64,000 nt of DNA. Origin: Blautia sp. OF03-15BH. Lineage in GTDB: Bacteria > Bacillota > Clostridia > Lachnospirales > Lachnospiraceae. The stretch is from positions 124,001 to 188,000 of the forward strand of contig NZ_QSCM01000001.1 in NCBI RefSeq assembly GCF_003463065.1. The letters are read 5' to 3'. The notes below the pieces were generated by a model that saw nothing but the letters and a program-made list of their open reading frames with translations, ran no database searches and was not told the origin of the DNA. This document shows positions 26,681 to 35,797 of this stretch, piece by piece (position 1 is the first letter of the stretch; the number at the start of each line of letters is the position of its first letter). A program made the position numbers and the translations under genes.

Positions 26681-27178
26681 CTATTTAGAATCTGCTTTCT
26701 TTTCTCTTTTATTTGATAATTCCCCATGTTCTTCCAGATATTTCAGGAAGCCTTCGCATCCCTCAACCACATCCTCATAAGTTTCATCAAAATTGCCTGT
26801 GTACCACGGATCCGCTATATCTCTTCCCGATCCAGCAAATGAAAGGAATTTATACACCTTCCCCTCAGGATCTCCTTTCAGCATCCGGTTAAGGTTCCGT
26901 ATATTGGCGGTATCCATGCCAATAATATAATCAAACTTATCATAATCTGCCAGCGTGATCTGCTTTGCTCTATGAGGCACCAAAGGAATCCCTACCTCCC
27001 TTAATTTATTTACAGTTCCTCTATGCGGAGGATTGCCAATCTCCTCCCGGCTTGTTGCAGAACTGTCTATCACAAACTGATCCGCCAGACCAAGAGCCTT
27101 TACCTTGTGTGTGAAAACGCTCTCGGCTAAAGTTGACCGGCAGATATTGCCGTGGCAAATGAATAGTATTTTTATCAT
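26681..27178 (-). CDS. Low-molecular-weight protein tyrosine phosphatase
   Basis: A 165-residue LMW-PTP. The P-loop CxxxxxRS is LFICHGNICRSTLAE near the N-terminus (Cys10), and the general-acid loop is DPWYTGNFDETYED (about 125-138). I chose the ATG at 27178 (MIKILFICHGN); the ORF extends 18 bp further upstream. An integrated element begins exactly at this start codon, so the gene's own upstream region has been moved to about 36.26 kb and its present ribosome binding site (CGAGG) comes from the element. A second copy of its first twelve codons exists at the other element end. Catalysis looks intact; expression may be altered. Confidence 0.92.
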   Translation of the reverse strand: MIKILFICHGNICRSTLAESVFTHKVKALGLADQFVIDSSATSREEIGNPPHRGTVNKLREVGIPLVPHRAKQITLADYDKFDYIIGMDTANIRNLNRMLKGDPEGKVYKFLSFAGSGRDIADPWYTGNFDETYEDVVEGCEGFLKYLEEHGELSNKREKKADSK

Positions 27179-27182
27179 TGTT
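27148..27182. other. Left att site, at the phosphatase start codon
   Basis: The 35 bp from tgccgtggca to tcattgtt recur at 36224-36258 with only three mismatches. The last 13 bp (TTTTATCATTGTT, 27170-27182) are identical and span the ATG of the phosphatase gene. The spacing of 9076 bp defines the integrated element. Confidence 0.75.
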
Positions 27183-27292
27183 GCATAACCTCGCATTTCT
27201 TAGTTTTTCTTGGTTTTTCGGGCTTTGTAAGCCTTTGTGAATTTTTCTTTTCTGGCATAACCTGGTTTATTTTCTCATAATATCGTCCGCAA

Positions 27293-27333
27293 AAGGTGTA
27301 AAATAAGGTGTATGTTTTTCCATTTTACACCTT
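27293..27333. promoter_or_regulatory. Integrase arm-type binding sites, left end
   Basis: Two direct AAGGTGTA boxes 12 bp apart (27293-27300 and 27305-27312) and an inverted TACACCTT (27326-27333) lie between the att site and the integrase stop codon, as in Tn916-type ends. The right end carries matching AAGGTATA/AAGGTGTA boxes at 36142-36160. Confidence 0.6.
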
Positions 27334-27357
27334 GCTATTTTCAATTAAAAATCGTAA

Positions 27358-28557
27358 TTACACAACCTGAATCCGGGCAACTTCTTCCCTGGCATCCTCA
27401 AGATTTACGTGCGTATATGTATTCAGCGTTACGCTGATGTCTGAGTGGCCCATCAAATATTGCAATGCTTTTGGATTCATTCCGGATTTTGCCATATTTG
27501 AGCAATAGGTATGCCGACATACATGAGGGGTGATGACAGGCATCTGTACTTTGTAAGTATTATTATACTTCTGAATGATGTGTTGAAAATAATGCTCCCA
27601 GTGCAGGGAATAACAGATACTTTCATTTTTATCAAAGTATAAGAATCCACTTTTTCCATCTACCATAGGTTCTGCTTTGGGCGGGTTTCGTTTTTCTATA
27701 ATTTTCCGAAAACATTCCTCTACATCTGCAGTCATAGGTATCTTTCTTGTTCCGCTGGTTGTTTTAGTCTCTTGAATATAATATCCGATTTTTGATTTTT
27801 TCTGCAATTGATGATCGATGTTGATCGTATGCTCCTTGAAATCAATATCAGAAATCGTCAAACCACAAAATTCCGAGATGCGAAGGCCTGTTTTAAATAA
27901 TATGTAAATTCCTTCATAATACCTGCAAAAATGAGGGTCTTCCTTCACAAACCGTAGGAACTTTCGTTCCTCAGCCCTGCTGATTGCCTCTCTTGTCACA
28001 CTGTCATTCACAACCACTTCCATTAGCTGAAACTGAAATGGATTTTTCCTGATCAGGTCATCATCCACTGCCAACTGAAATGCCGGACGAAGAACTCCTC
28101 GGATTGAATGGATGGAACTATAGCTTTTCTTTTCTACCTGCTGAAGATGTATCAGCCAACATTTTGCATCCGAAATCCGAACCGTATCAATCCTTCTTTT
28201 TCCAAATGGATCTTTCTTCAATAAATTGATAACTGTTCCGTATCCTGCAACTGTAGTAGGTCTGACACCGGTTTTTGTTGATATATATTTTTCAACCAGT
28301 TCCAGTACCGTCATATTTCCGCCATTTGTTGCAATCTGTTCAAAATGATCTGCCTGGATTTTCTTCTCCATCTCCCGAAGCGATAAAGCCCGGCGCTTTC
28401 CTTTCGGAGTTGCATCGTTATGGTCTAAGCGCCAGCTATATACGCAGCGCTCCTTTCCCATCTCATCGACATACTTAAATCTATATCTGCCATCAGATAA
28501 CTGTATTTCTCCATTGTGTAATATACGTCCTCTATGATCTCTCCTTTTTTCACTCAT
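27358..28557 (-). CDS. int: Tyrosine recombinase, Tn916-type integrase
   Basis: A 399-residue site-specific recombinase, close to Tn916 Int (405). It has an N-terminal arm-binding domain (DHRGRILHNGEIQLSDGRYRFKYVD, about 7-31), a SAM-like core-binding domain (about 85-165) and the catalytic domain with the first Arg in FKTGLRISEFCGL (about 225-237), the box II HVCRHTYCSNMAKSGMN (His-x-x-Arg, about 345-361), LMGHSDIS and the nucleophile Tyr in NTYTHV (about 380). It lies at the left end, pointing outward toward the att site, the position expected of an element integrase. Its promoter and a TTAAATG palindrome lie upstream. Confidence 0.95.
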   Translation of the reverse strand: MSEKRRDHRGRILHNGEIQLSDGRYRFKYVDEMGKERCVYSWRLDHNDATPKGKRRALSLREMEKKIQADHFEQIATNGGNMTVLELVEKYISTKTGVRPTTVAGYGTVINLLKKDPFGKRRIDTVRISDAKCWLIHLQQVEKKSYSSIHSIRGVLRPAFQLAVDDDLIRKNPFQFQLMEVVVNDSVTREAISRAEERKFLRFVKEDPHFCRYYEGIYILFKTGLRISEFCGLTISDIDFKEHTINIDHQLQKKSKIGYYIQETKTTSGTRKIPMTADVEECFRKIIEKRNPPKAEPMVDGKSGFLYFDKNESICYSLHWEHYFQHIIQKYNNTYKVQMPVITPHVCRHTYCSNMAKSGMNPKALQYLMGHSDISVTLNTYTHVNLEDAREEVARIQVV

Positions 28558-28575
28558 AATATTTCGTCTCCTTCA

Positions 28576-28645
28576 TTAAATGCTCATTTAACTTGGAAGA
28601 CCGTCTCGGTTTATTCATTATACCACAAGACCTTCTCTTCGCTAA
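28576..28645 (-). promoter_or_regulatory. Integrase promoter and palindromic operator
   Basis: On the minus strand TTAGCG (28640-28645), a 17-bp spacer and TATAAT (28617-28622) precede int. Downstream lies a 16-bp palindrome TTAAATG-AG-CATTTAA (28576-28591), just before the AAGGAG site, which may bind a regulator such as Xis. Confidence 0.5.
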
Positions 28646-28691
28646 GATAAAATGAACATTATTTTCATTACCATTTCTTCTATTCTGTCAC

Positions 28692-28901
28692 TTAAACTGT
28701 ACTGGCTGTGTCCAGATAATCTTCAAATAATTTTCTTTTGAACCGGATATGCGAACCAACTTCCAAAATAAAATCTGCTCCTTCATTTTCACCTGCGATT
28801 TGTCTCAATCTCTTTTCTCCAATTCCGTAATATTCTGCTGCTTCGGAAACATTTAAAGAATATTTCTTCCAAACAGGTATTGTTTTTTCTGTATGATTCA
28901 T
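28692..28901 (-). CDS. xis: Excisionase (Tn916 Xis type)
   Basis: A 69-residue winged-helix protein that resembles Tn916 Xis (67 residues) in length and pattern: IPVWKKYSLNVSEAAEYYGIGEKRLRQIA with ANENEGADFILEVGSHIRFKRKLFEDYLD after it. The ATG at 28901 has AGGAGG 7 bp upstream; another ATG lies 6 bp earlier. It is encoded directly upstream of int, as in Tn916, and overlaps the end of the DnaC-like gene. Confidence 0.9.
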   Translation of the reverse strand: MNHTEKTIPVWKKYSLNVSEAAEYYGIGEKRLRQIAGENEGADFILEVGSHIRFKRKLFEDYLDTASTV

Positions 28902-29713
28902 TCGCATTCCTCCTTCCCTCTGTTTGTGTTCAACAGCGTTTTCGCTTTCTCCATTTTCATACTTGCAATCGCTTCTCGTTTGCTTGTGCCTCCAACATAC
29001 ACGGGTGTACACATTTCTAAAATACGGTCATAGATACGCCTTTTATCCAACATGGTCTCGCTTTTTATTTCTTTCAGCGGAAGATTCGTTGTGATGATCA
29101 AAGGTCGTCCCGAACGGATCCTGCGGTCTATGACACTAAAAATAATTCCTAACGCATATTCTGAATTTCGTTCCACTCCAAGATCATCAATAATCAAAAG
29201 CTGATAAGACGCCAATGCATTGATATATTCCGTTTTGTCTGCCAGTGGAAATATATCATCAATAATGGTATTGAAATTTGTCATCTTTACCATTACTTCT
29301 TGCTTAAGAAGTTCATTGGCAATGCACCCCGCAATAAAACTTTTCCCGGTACCAACCGGTCCCCAGAACAAACAGCCTATATGATTTCTTTTCATTTCCT
29401 CCCAGTTATCAACATATTTTTTTGCTCTATGCATTACCGTATCTGACATATCTGCATTCTCAAATGTCCACTCTTCCATTCTGCTCTCGTCAAAACAGAT
29501 GCTCGTATTTCTGCTGACTAATTCCCGGTGCTCTTTGTCTTTAAAATATTTTTGTTCTTCTTCATACGCTTTTCTGTCACAGGCACATTGCCTGGAATGT
29601 TTCTTCATCCCCATAAATCCACCCTCAGGAAAAAATGCTTCTTTCGCTTCCCCACAGACTTTACAGTATTGCAAACCATCACTGCCTACACATACAGTAT
29701 CTTCTTCTCTCAT
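28898..29713 (-). CDS. DnaC/IstB-like AAA+ helicase loader
   Basis: A 271-residue ATP-binding protein. It has an N-terminal zinc-ribbon-like part (CKVCGEAKEA ... HSRQCACDRKAYEEE), then an AAA+ domain: GCLFWGPVGTGKSFIAGCIANEL (Walker A, about 114-136), LLIIDDLGVER (Walker B, about 173-183), and sensor residues in IITTNLPL. This resembles phage and element DnaC-type loaders. I chose the ATG at 29713 because AAGGAGAG precedes it; it overlaps the stop of the initiator gene. With RepA it probably recruits the host helicase to replicate the circular form. Confidence 0.88.
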   Translation of the reverse strand: MREEDTVCVGSDGLQYCKVCGEAKEAFFPEGGFMGMKKHSRQCACDRKAYEEEQKYFKDKEHRELVSRNTSICFDESRMEEWTFENADMSDTVMHRAKKYVDNWEEMKRNHIGCLFWGPVGTGKSFIAGCIANELLKQEVMVKMTNFNTIIDDIFPLADKTEYINALASYQLLIIDDLGVERNSEYALGIIFSVIDRRIRSGRPLIITTNLPLKEIKSETMLDKRRIYDRILEMCTPVYVGGTSKREAIASMKMEKAKTLLNTNRGKEECE

Positions 29714-30240
29714 CACAAACTCTCTCCTTCCCCATAGCAATAATTTACTTCATGATATTTATTTCTTTTATATTTCTCAGTTACTTTACTAGGTGCCACA
29801 TTTCCGACTCCTGCACAGCCATTTTTACGACCAGATGAAGGTTGCTTTTCCGACTCTGTTGCAACCATCTTTTCAACCGCCTTATTCTCAACCAGCTGTA
29901 AACCAATCTCATCAGATGGAATTTTTACATATAAATGATTGGGTTTTGAAAAACCACCAGATCTGCGAACCAATAGTCCCACATCATCTAATTCCTTCAA
30001 TGCTGTTTTTACAGAAGATTTACATTTGCCGATTTGAGCAGACAATTCCTCTATCGGAAAAATCAGATAAACATTTCCATACTTGTCTATCCAGCTATTC
30101 TTTCTCGATATCCGTGCCCGGTCATACAAAATCATATAAAGAAATTTTGCAGTTTGGGAAATGCGCAGTTTGAGCAAAAACTTCGGAAACTGGAAGTACT
30201 GAAGCATCTGCTCTGACTCCTTCATGTATTCATATTTCAT
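29713..30240 (-). CDS. RepA_N-type replication initiator
   Basis: A 175-residue protein with a winged-helix N-terminal domain typical of element and plasmid RepA: FPKFLLKLRISQTAKFLYMILYDRARISRKN, then YLIFPIEELSAQIGKCKSSVKTALKELDDVGLLVRR. The C-terminal tail is hydrophilic. It is translationally coupled with the DnaC-like gene. Two degenerate repeats of about 80 bp lie 60-210 bp upstream and may be its binding sites. Autonomous replication of the excised element is inferred. Confidence 0.8.
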   Translation of the reverse strand: MKYEYMKESEQMLQYFQFPKFLLKLRISQTAKFLYMILYDRARISRKNSWIDKYGNVYLIFPIEELSAQIGKCKSSVKTALKELDDVGLLVRRSGGFSKPNHLYVKIPSDEIGLQLVENKAVEKMVATESEKQPSSGRKNGCAGVGNVAPSKVTEKYKRNKYHEVNYCYGEGESL

Positions 30241-30303
30241 TCTTTTCTCGCCTCGTTTCTGTTTCTAATTGTTGTAAAAATCATTTTTATACCGGCTCAA
30301 AAA

Positions 30304-30455
30304 TGTCCTTACACATATTCAAAAGATGAAGGGCATAAATACAGGTTCTTGATAAAAATTTTTTAAATTTTTCCTGTCCAAAATACCCTTACATAAAACG
30401 AAACGCTGAGAGGCATTTTTACAGCCCCCTAATGAAATTTTTTTAATTTTTTTGA
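30304..30455. repeat. Two degenerate ~80-bp direct repeats upstream of repA
   Basis: Unit 1 (30304-30376) and unit 2 (about 30384-30455) share in order CCTTACA, a GA-rich middle, GGCAT-nnn-TACAG, and an A/T block (aaattttttaaatttttc / aaatttttttaattttttt). The spacing is about 80 bp. Their position before the replication initiator suggests initiator binding or an AT-rich origin. Confidence 0.45.
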
Positions 30456-30475
30456 TTAATTGAATATTTGAAAAC

Positions 30476-30505
30476 AAAAAAACACTCACCTATTCCAGGT
30501 GAATG
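30476..30505 (-). terminator. Rho-independent terminator
   Basis: On the minus strand a 9-bp stem CATTCACCT / AGGTGAGTG with a 5-nt loop is followed by seven Ts. It would stop transcription entering the repA region from the right. Confidence 0.75.
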
Positions 30506-30887
30506 CCTTATCAAAATTTCCTTATTTTGTTGTCTATGACGCTTATTCAGATATGCCTGCATATCTGCTAAAATGTAATTGCCAGCAATTATATTTTCAC
30601 GTGGGTATGGGGACGTAATCCCCATCAAGTCTGCCACTCGTAAGTAATACAATATTGTCAAAATGACAATACTGTAATACACGGGTGGATCTTGCTCTGG
30701 TTGTAACGTATGAATTCATACAATAATAGGCCCAAATGGGCACTTTCACCATTTGAGCCTATATATTATATATGTCTTTCAAATGATAGCTTAAAAAATA
30801 GCTGTCTAGACGGTATGTTTTTAACGTAGAATTGATTTTATGGAAGACAAGGCATGGAATGCTTTGTACCTTTAATGGAAAAATTTA
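30506..30887. other. Gap without a supported gene
   Basis: No convincing gene. A hairpin of 12 bp, AGGCCCAAATGG / CCATTTGAGCCT with one mismatch (30728-30758), is the only clear structure. The stretch is bounded by a terminator and a transposase remnant, so it may be residue of earlier insertions. Confidence 0.3.
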
Positions 30888-31139
30888 ATGATATTTACCA
30901 TGTACAAAAAAGAAACGGCAGATAAAAAACATCACACGAATCCTTATCGTGCTGTAAACTATATAAGAGATGAGAACGGAAATCCTATATGCCCTAATGG
31001 ACGTAAATTTCTTTTCAAACGAAAACAACATGTAAGATATAAAAAATATGGACGTACAGAAGAAATCTATCCAAGCTTATTAAGTGTACCCTTTTTACAT
31101 AAAACAGTGACGATTTTCAAAAAACATATATTAATGTAA
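30888..31139 (+). pseudogene. IS1182-type transposase fragment
   Basis: An 83-codon ORF whose first 55 codons match the middle of IS1182/DUF772-type transposases: YRAVNYIRDENGNPICPNGRKFLF and then KYGRTEEIY, which in intact proteins precede a Cys-rich segment. After EEIY the similarity stops. The N-terminal catalytic part and the rest are missing, so it is a relic inside the element. Recognised from memory of the family. Confidence 0.55.
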
Positions 31140-31181
31140 AGAAACGCCAGAACCAGCATTTGTCGGAACTAGCGTTTCTTT
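31138..31181. terminator. Hairpin terminator between IS remnant and kinase gene
   Basis: Perfect 10-bp outer stem AAAGAAACGC / GCGTTTCTTT with additional inner pairing and a loop of about 10 nt. It lies after the minus-strand Bce-type operon and after the plus-strand IS remnant, so it may serve both directions. Confidence 0.75.
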
Positions 31182-31219
31182 AGCAGAGACTTATTTTACA
31201 GCCCCGTTTTTTGCTTATA

Positions 31220-32245
31220 TTATTTTCCTCCGTTGGATTTCAATTTTGGAAAGAAGATGACTATCTTAAAGCCCTTTTCCCACGGGGAAGCAGCTTCCAG
31301 ACGAAGGTTTAGATCGTCAGCCATCTTCTTAACCAGGTAAAGCCCTATACCGGTAGCTTTCTTTCTGCTGTCAGTAGAATCCCCGGTAAAGCCCTTTTGA
31401 AAAATATACGGCAGATCATATTTTTTTACACCGATGCCATTATCCTCAACTGAAAGGACATCTGCGATCTCCGAATGTATCATAGAGATTGTTAGCATGG
31501 GACTATCGCTGCTATATTTTATGGCATTGCTCACGATCTGTCCCAACATAAACTGAAGCCCTCTACGGTCTGTATAGACTGTTTCAGATTGCAGTTTATT
31601 GATAATTACAAACTGCTTTTCTTCCAGAAGTGGGGCATAGTCCTCCAGAACTTCCCCCAAGCAGTCATTCAAATTGATATCCTTAAACTGATAATCCTTT
31701 GTACTGCTCTTTAACCGGGCATAGTATAACATCTGAGTGACATCCTCCTGAAGCTGACTGCGGACATAATCCAGTTTTGCTTGCAGGGGAGGAGACATTT
31801 CGTTGCTCCGATTATCCAGGAGCATGGTCAACAACGATAGGGGCGTTTTCGCTTCATGTGCCCAGCCCTCCACATATTCTTCATAGTCCTGTAGGGCATC
31901 TGCCATACTGTTACTCTCAGTTTTGTGTTCCTGTAAAACTGATGCCAGAAGCCGGATAGATTCTCCTTCTTCCCGGCTGATGGCACTGAGCAGCCGTTCC
32001 TCGTTGCAGATGGCAGGATCACTGAGGAAATCCCGGAACAGCTCTCGGCGGGTGGTCTCCCGCTTGTTTAGTACAAACAGAATTGCTGAAAACAAAAGGA
32101 GGCTTGTCAGAACTACTAACCCACTCAAGGTTTGAAATGCCTGAATGTCAGAAATCCAAAGAATGATAGCACAAAAGCAATCCACGCCCAACAGCAACAG
32201 CAGCCAGGGGTAGTACCGTTCTATCATGCGCCAAAGCCGCTTCAT
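31220..32245 (-). CDS. Bce-type intramembrane-sensing histidine kinase
   Basis: A 341-residue kinase with two membrane helices in the first 60 residues joined by a very short outside loop, so it cannot sense ligands directly; such kinases are activated by their partner BceAB-like transporter. The phospho-acceptor is in EGWAHEAKTPLSLL (His about 130). Then GQIVSNAIKYS (N box, about 237-247), VEDNGIGV (G1), FQKGFTG (F box) and GIGLYLVKKMA (G2). It overlaps the response regulator by 4 bp. Role: sensing cell-wall-active peptide antibiotics through transporter flux (inferred from the module). Confidence 0.9.
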   Translation of the reverse strand: MKRLWRMIERYYPWLLLLLGVDCFCAIILWISDIQAFQTLSGLVVLTSLLLFSAILFVLNKRETTRRELFRDFLSDPAICNEERLLSAISREEGESIRLLASVLQEHKTESNSMADALQDYEEYVEGWAHEAKTPLSLLTMLLDNRSNEMSPPLQAKLDYVRSQLQEDVTQMLYYARLKSSTKDYQFKDINLNDCLGEVLEDYAPLLEEKQFVIINKLQSETVYTDRRGLQFMLGQIVSNAIKYSSDSPMLTISMIHSEIADVLSVEDNGIGVKKYDLPYIFQKGFTGDSTDSRKKATGIGLYLVKKMADDLNLRLEAASPWEKGFKIVIFFPKLKSNGGK

Positions 32246-32919
32246 GGAGCCACCCCCGTTTCCAGACGATAGCCCATCCCACGAACCGCAACGATTCGCT
32301 GCTTCATCTCAAGACCGGACATCGTCTTTTTCAGCCTGGTCAGATTAACCTGCAAGGCATTTTCGTCTATGTATTCCGTGGTTCCCCATAGTGCTATGCA
32401 AAGTTGCTCCGTCGTGACCAGAGCATCGCCGCCGGACAAAAGAGCAACCAACAGTTTTCCCTGATTTTTTGGAAGCACGACAGAGGTATTATGAATATAA
32501 AGCGTGTAGGTCTGCTGGTCTAACAGGAAATCTGGTCCCTCTATGAGATTGGTACGGCCTTCATACCTTTTGAGAATATTGGATACCCTGGCAAGAAGTC
32601 GATCTTTTCTGCACGGCTTCGTCAAATATTCATCAGCACCCAAGTGGAACGCTTGCAGTTCATCCTTTACCTGATCTCTGGAAGTCAGTATCAGGACGGG
32701 GATAGCGGTTTTATTCTTTAGTTCCTGGCAGATTTGAAAGCCACTGATCTCCGGCAAATTCAGGTCTAAGATCACAAGGTCAGGACGGAGGGCTGCCAGG
32801 AGCCGAGCGGCATCTTCCAACTCGGTGATTGCCTCCGCAAGATATCCGTCCTTTTGAAGCATATTGCAGAGTTCTTCCCGCATATAGACTTCATCTTCCA
32901 CAACAGCAATTCTTTTCAC
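32242..32919 (-). CDS. OmpR-family response regulator (Bce type)
   Basis: A 225-residue regulator. I chose the GTG at 32919 (VKRIAVVEDE) because GGAGG stands 7 bp upstream; a start at 32937 would add six residues including the site itself. The receiver has VEDE, the phospho-acceptor in LVILDLNLP (about Asp51), TSRD and a lysine in YLTKPCRKD. The C-terminal winged helix ends RIVAVRGMGYRLETG. It likely binds the palindrome at 35827-35843 in front of the transporter operon. Confidence 0.92.
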   Translation of the reverse strand: MKRIAVVEDEVYMREELCNMLQKDGYLAEAITELEDAARLLAALRPDLVILDLNLPEISGFQICQELKNKTAIPVLILTSRDQVKDELQAFHLGADEYLTKPCRKDRLLARVSNILKRYEGRTNLIEGPDFLLDQQTYTLYIHNTSVVLPKNQGKLLVALLSGGDALVTTEQLCIALWGTTEYIDENALQVNLTRLKKTMSGLEMKQRIVAVRGMGYRLETGVAP

Positions 32920-32938
32920 GGCAGCACCTCCTTCCAAA

Positions 32939-35011
32939 TTATTCTTCTCTCTGTGGCTGCATCAGTGTCAGCAAATACCGATCACTGGAGCGCTTGACCA
33001 CTCTCATATAAATATATTCTATCACGCAAAGCAGCAAAATCATAGCAGCAGATACAAACATCATTTCAGCCACTGTCCCACGGGTTCGGGACGAGAGTAT
33101 CCCTGTAAATAACGCCCTGACTCCAAACAAACTGCTGACAGCCGCAACCAATACAGGAAGTCCCATAAACCAGGTAATTTGCTTTCCAGCAGACTGGCAA
33201 AGGGTTTCGTAAGTAGCTCCCAGGCGGATCAGAGTCTGGTATCTGCGCCCGGTTCTCTGCTGACTCATCAGGAACTGAACACCCACGATGGTGTTGGCAA
33301 CTACCAGGAAAACAATCGCAAGATAGAGGGTAATATAACTGGATGCTATGGTGTAGAAAAGCTGACGACCCATATTCTGAAGATAGCTTTCATATTCAAT
33401 GTCAGTTTCGTCCAGCTTCTCGTTCAAATCCAAATATGCAGTCATAAGGCTATTTCCATTCAGAGCTTGCTCACTGAGCACCGCATTGACATGGGTATCA
33501 TACATTCCCTGACTATAATATAGGAATGCTTCATCCGGAAGAATCAATGCAAAGGACAAGGTTATAGAACGGTCCGTGACCAAATTCACAGACTGAACCT
33601 CTCCTGTAAGATGAATCGGACTACCATCCAGTTCCACCTTGGGATGCCCGGCCAATACTTGGTTCAGCATTGCGGTACGGCTTACCGTAGTAAACTCTGT
33701 ATCAATATAGACAGCGGCCTCCTTTTCGCCTAATTGGAGAGCCGGATTGCCGGACAATTCCAACAAACGATTATAGTCCGATAAACAAATCAAATATGGG
33801 TATGTGGCATAACCAAGATTGTTCAGAAGGACATCCCGGTCTTCCGACTGGGGCAGGCTCCGAAGAGAGTCCATAACAGCGTCCATGCTGTAGGCATTAT
33901 CATAATCTTCTGTGGTGCGAATACGCCCAACCCTCATTTCAAAAAGCTCTGAAAATTGATTTTCCAAACTGTTTTCTTTCAGGACTGCCTTTATATTCGG
34001 AAGAACCTGCGATGAATCTTCTGCAGTATGATCTTCAAAAGTATAGTCGATTACATGGTCAGAAGACAGGTTATTCGTTCCTGCAATTCCTACGCCCGCA
34101 CCAAAACAACACAGCGCCGCCAGAATCAGCAGGGAGCTGATGGCCATGGAGTTTGACTGATGAATGACATTCTCCTGAATCTGCCGGAAGGTAAATACAT
34201 GAAGCTGCTTATTTCCTTTTCCTTTCTTAACAATCAAAGCAATCAGTGCACGCATCCCATAGAAAAGCAGCATCGTACCAACTATGCCCAACAGCAAAGT
34301 CAGTCCCATCATACTTACCTTTGTCCATGCAATTCCCTGAATCGCCATGTAGTAAGCCACTGCCAACATCACACTTCCGCATATAGCAGCCAGTCCATAG
34401 ATAACAGATGGCATTTGCTTTTTGGGGCGGTTCGTTGGCTGGGATAGCAAAGTACCGATCTCCTGGCGGCTGATTCGTCCACTCAAAATCAGAAGTGCCG
34501 TCAGCTTAATTGCCAGAAATCCTGCCAGCGTCCATTCAATCGCAAACCAGGATAAAGAAAACTGATGACCGATGATCCCCATGCCTACCAGCTTGGCGGT
34601 GACAAGACTGACAATTTCTGAAAGCACCACAGCCACAGGTAATCCTATGAGCATGGCAAGAATACTGGTCAGGAAATCTTCCGCCAGAAGCATACCAAAC
34701 AGTTTACTTCTACGCATCCCCAACATTAGATAAACACCAAACTCATGCCGTCTGCGCTCGAACTGATACTTGCAGGCAAAATAGATCAAAAAGAACAGAA
34801 TACCGAGAGTCATCCCATAAAACGCAGGAATCAGAAGCAGGAGTTTGTCAACTGCGTCACTCTCCATTTTCTGCAAAAAGAGCATCACATCTTGAGTGGA
34901 GATGGAAAGAATCATGTAAAATGCAACAATAGAAATCACCAGGGAGCTGAAAAACAGACCGTTTTCCTTTCGGCTGCGGCGACTGTTCCGAAGAATGAGA
35001 TTAGAGAACAT
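32939..35011 (-). CDS. BceB-like ABC transporter permease
   Basis: A 690-residue FtsX-domain permease. It has about ten membrane helices with a large extracellular domain of about 220 residues (about 305-540) between helices 7 and 8, the hallmark of peptide-sensing and detoxifying BceB/VraG permeases. The cytoplasmic FtsX-type motif RRRHEFGVYLMLGM is near residue 90, and a second copy GRRYQTLIRLGATYE near 580. It overlaps the ATPase gene by 11 bp. The family removes lipid-II-cycle antibiotics (bacitracin, lantibiotics) from their targets; the specificity here is unknown. Confidence 0.92.
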   Translation of the reverse strand: MFSNLILRNSRRSRKENGLFFSSLVISIVAFYMILSISTQDVMLFLQKMESDAVDKLLLLIPAFYGMTLGILFFLIYFACKYQFERRRHEFGVYLMLGMRRSKLFGMLLAEDFLTSILAMLIGLPVAVVLSEIVSLVTAKLVGMGIIGHQFSLSWFAIEWTLAGFLAIKLTALLILSGRISRQEIGTLLSQPTNRPKKQMPSVIYGLAAICGSVMLAVAYYMAIQGIAWTKVSMMGLTLLLGIVGTMLLFYGMRALIALIVKKGKGNKQLHVFTFRQIQENVIHQSNSMAISSLLILAALCCFGAGVGIAGTNNLSSDHVIDYTFEDHTAEDSSQVLPNIKAVLKENSLENQFSELFEMRVGRIRTTEDYDNAYSMDAVMDSLRSLPQSEDRDVLLNNLGYATYPYLICLSDYNRLLELSGNPALQLGEKEAAVYIDTEFTTVSRTAMLNQVLAGHPKVELDGSPIHLTGEVQSVNLVTDRSITLSFALILPDEAFLYYSQGMYDTHVNAVLSEQALNGNSLMTAYLDLNEKLDETDIEYESYLQNMGRQLFYTIASSYITLYLAIVFLVVANTIVGVQFLMSQQRTGRRYQTLIRLGATYETLCQSAGKQITWFMGLPVLVAAVSSLFGVRALFTGILSSRTRGTVAEMMFVSAAMILLLCVIEYIYMRVVKRSSDRYLLTLMQPQREE

Positions 35012-35768
35012 TTGCGCTGCCCCCTCCCAGTTGCGCCATCACCTTCAGGATGCGCCCGTAGAACTCCTGCTGGCTTTCGTCTCCACGCCGAAGCTCATGA
35101 AAGATCACGCCATCCTGGATGAACAGGATGCGCTTACAGAAGCTGGCGGCATTGGAATCATGGGTTACCATCAGGATCGTAGCTTGTTCGTCACGATTCA
35201 GGCCGGACAGCTTCTCCATAAGACTTCTTGCGTTCTTAGAATCCAGCGCACCCGTCGGTTCATCGGCAAGGATCATTTGGGGATGTAAGATCAGAGCCCT
35301 TGCTGCCGCAACACGCTGACGCTGGCCACCGGACATCTTGGACGGAAACTTATCCAGAACATCAGAAATTTCCAGATAGTCAGCCAACTGCTTCAGCCGC
35401 TGGCTGCTTTCTGTTTCGGCTACCCCATGCAAGGAAGTCGGGAGCAGGATATTTTCCCTGCCAGTCAGGTTGTCCAGCAATTCAAAGTTCTGGAATAGAT
35501 AACCAACTTTTTTGCCACGGTACTCGGCAAGAGCCTTTTCCTTGAGGGATTGCAGAGTATCTCCCTCCACCTGAATGCTTCCACCTGTAGGCTGAATCAC
35601 AGTTGCAATACAGTTGAGAAGCGTGGATTTGCCGGAACCACTGCTTCCCATAATACCGAGAAACTCTCCCGGCATGACCTGAAAAGTGATTCCGTTCAGT
35701 GCTCTCGTCTGGTTTGGCAACGTCCCATAGACTTTGGTAAGATTTTCAATATTCAAAATTGGTTTCAT
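35001..35768 (-). CDS. BceA-like ABC transporter ATPase
   Basis: A 255-residue ATPase. I chose the ATG at 35768 (MKPILNIENLTKVYG) because AGGAGG lies 7 bp upstream; the upstream extension is leader and operator DNA. Motifs: GSSGSGKSTLL (Walker A, about 42-52), YLFQNFELLDNLTGREN (Q loop), KMSGGQRQRVAAARAL (signature, about 146-161), MILADEPTGALDS (Walker B) and MVTHDSNAAS (H loop). It is the first gene of the operon transporter-ATPase, permease, regulator, kinase. Confidence 0.94.
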   Translation of the reverse strand: MKPILNIENLTKVYGTLPNQTRALNGITFQVMPGEFLGIMGSSGSGKSTLLNCIATVIQPTGGSIQVEGDTLQSLKEKALAEYRGKKVGYLFQNFELLDNLTGRENILLPTSLHGVAETESSQRLKQLADYLEISDVLDKFPSKMSGGQRQRVAAARALILHPQMILADEPTGALDSKNARSLMEKLSGLNRDEQATILMVTHDSNAASFCKRILFIQDGVIFHELRRGDESQQEFYGRILKVMAQLGGGSANVL

Positions 35769-35797
35769 GTGAATGCCTCCTATCCATTTCTGGGTAA

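Noticed and set aside
30443..30682. Minus-strand 79-codon ORF near the RepA region
   Set aside because: A good rho-independent terminator (30476-30505) lies inside its 3' part and no ribosome binding site is evident, so it is unlikely to be a gene.
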